Source: Fratercula arctica (taxonomy: Eukaryota > Chordata > Aves > Charadriiformes > Alcidae). From it: a stretch of DNA of 64,000 bases. Where the stretch lies: NCBI GenBank assembly GCA_947846985.1, contig CANTUZ010000021.1, forward strand, positions 1,728,711 through 1,792,710. Reading direction: 5' to 3'. Each line of letters begins with the position of its first letter. The stretch's first letter is position 1. The position numbers and the translations under genes are program-made. The notes below the pieces were generated by a model. That model ran no database searches, was not told where the DNA came from, and saw only the letters and a list, made by a program, of their open reading frames with translations. Positions 63,023-64,000 of this stretch are shown here, piece by piece.

Positions 63023-63919
63023 ATGGCCGACGCGGCGCCGGAGCCCCAGAGCGAACCGGAGCCCCGCGGTGAAGCGGAGCCGGAGCCTGAGCCCCAGCCC
63101 CAGCCCGACGGCGGCGAGGCGGCGGCGGACGGGGAGGCCGGGCGGCTGCCGCCCCCCGGGGCGGAGGAGGCGGCGGGCGGCGCCGAGGGGCGGCCAGCGG
63201 CGGGCGGAGCGGCGCGTCCCGGCCTGGGCCCGCGGTACCGGCCGTCGGTGGGTCGCACCGAGGAGTGGCCGGTGAAGAAGAAGCACCGTCGGCGGCCGTC
63301 GAAGAAGAAGCGGCGCTGGAAGCCCTACTCGAAGCTGAGCTGGGAGGAGAAACAGCAGTTCGACGAGCGGCAGAGCCTCCGCGCCTCCCGGCTGCGGGCC
63401 GAGATGTTCGCCAAGGGGCAACCGGTGGCCCCTTACAACACCACGCAGTTCCTGATGGAGGACCACGACCAGGAGGAGCCGGACCTGAAAACCGGGCTGT
63501 ACCCGCGGCGAGCGGCCGCCAGGTCGGAGGACACGAGCGAGGAGGATTTTCTGGAGGAGGGGACGGAGGAGGACGGGGGCAGCGACGGGATGGGGGGTGA
63601 CGGCAGCGAGTTCCTGCAGCGGGACTTCTCGGAGACCTACGAGCGGTACCATGTGGAGAGCCTGCAGAACATGAGCAAGCAGGAGCTGGTGAAGGAATAC
63701 CTGGAGCTGGAGAAGTGTCTGTCCCGCATGGAGGAGGAGAACAACCGGCTGAGGATGGAGAGCAAAAAACACGGGGGGGAGGCCGGGGCCGGGGGGGAGG
63801 CGGCGCGGGTGCGGCAGCTGGAGCTGGAGGTGGACAGGCTGCGGGCCGAGAACCTGCGGCTGCTGAGGGAGAAGGACCTGCCCCGGCAGGAGAAAGGCCC
63901 CTGCAAGCTGGGGGAGTGA
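63023..63919 (+). CDS. HEXIM1: HEXIM P-TEFb inhibitor, intronless (HEXIM1)
   Basis: Single exon, 897 nt, 298 aa (human HEXIM1 359). HEXIM dimers bind 7SK snRNA and inhibit CDK9-cyclin T (P-TEFb) in the nucleus, restraining transcription elongation. The N-terminal 80 residues are Glu/Pro/Ala/Gly-rich and unlike human. The Arg-rich RNA-binding and nuclear-localisation motif KKKHRRRPSKKKRRWKPY is at 85-102. The PYNT kinase-inhibitory motif is at 137-140 in KGQPVAPYNTTQFLM. Acidic patches follow (about 145-200), then FLQRDFSETYERYH and a C-terminal coiled coil (about 215-290) for dimerisation and cyclin T binding. The start is chosen at the GCGCCATGG Kozak context; the frame stays open upstream to 62108 only because the island lacks stops. 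HEXIM2 is a paralogue next door in mammals; the sequence fits HEXIM1 better. Confidence 0.96.
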   Translation: MADAAPEPQSEPEPRGEAEPEPEPQPQPDGGEAAADGEAGRLPPPGAEEAAGGAEGRPAAGGAARPGLGPRYRPSVGRTEEWPVKKKHRRRPSKKKRRWKPYSKLSWEEKQQFDERQSLRASRLRAEMFAKGQPVAPYNTTQFLMEDHDQEEPDLKTGLYPRRAAARSEDTSEEDFLEEGTEEDGGSDGMGGDGSEFLQRDFSETYERYHVESLQNMSKQELVKEYLELEKCLSRMEEENNRLRMESKKHGGEAGAGGEAARVRQLELEVDRLRAENLRLLREKDLPRQEKGPCKLGE

Positions 63920-64000
63920 CCCTTGGGGGGGGGCGGGGAGGGGGGGGGGGGCTTTTTACAGGGAGGGGGGGACGGGACATGCCACCTTGTACATTGGACC
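63920..64000 (+). other. HEXIM1: start of HEXIM1 3' UTR, cut by the window end
   Basis: G-rich sequence after the TGA; no poly(A) signal within the window. Confidence 0.8.

Overview
The window is a gene-dense, GC-rich stretch of vertebrate nuclear DNA, almost certainly from a bird. Genes have GT-AG introns, CpG-rich promoters and long 3' regions. Two interspersed repeats end like CR1 LINEs, and much of the non-coding DNA is minisatellite, as on avian microchromosomes. The gene order DCAKD(-), NMT1(+), PLCD3(-), ACBD4(+), HEXIM1(+) matches human 17q21.31, whose chicken counterpart is chromosome 27. The species cannot be named from the sequence.

Layout. 1-3.6 kb: intergenic, three tandem-repeat blocks plus unique segments that look like regulatory DNA. 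3.6-12.8 kb: DCAKD on the minus strand, four coding exons, 229 aa. 12.8-13.2 kb: short divergent CpG promoter shared by DCAKD and NMT1. 13.2-31.4 kb (possibly to 32.8 kb): NMT1 on the plus strand, twelve coding exons, 496 aa, with two CR1 fragments in its last intron. 32.8-47.2 kb: PLCD3 on the minus strand, sixteen coding exons, 782 aa. Its introns are either under 100 bp or mostly filled with a private minisatellite, and one is an 88-bp U12-type AT-AG intron. 47.2-53.6 kb: divergent PLCD3/ACBD4 spacer, mostly tandem arrays with one unique island. 53.6-61.7 kb: ACBD4 on the plus strand, ten coding exons, 357 aa. 61.7-64.0 kb: CpG-island, TATA-containing promoter and the intronless HEXIM1 gene (298 aa), with its 3' UTR running off the window.

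The genes do not form one pathway, although several touch acyl-CoA or lipid chemistry. DCAKD resembles dephospho-CoA kinase. NMT1 uses myristoyl-CoA to acylate protein N-termini. ACBD4 binds acyl-CoA and carries a VAP-binding FFAT-like motif and a tail anchor. PLCD3 hydrolyses PIP2. HEXIM1 inhibits P-TEFb with 7SK RNA. Their adjacency is conserved synteny, not an operon.

Exon borders were set by hand from splice sites, reading phase and remembered family sequence; every coding exon chain closes in frame. UTR ends, promoters and enhancer calls are weaker. I see no new biological system. The observations most worth checking are the U12 intron, the minisatellite-filled introns, the overlapping convergent poly(A) signals and a GATA/E-box cluster in a DCAKD intron.
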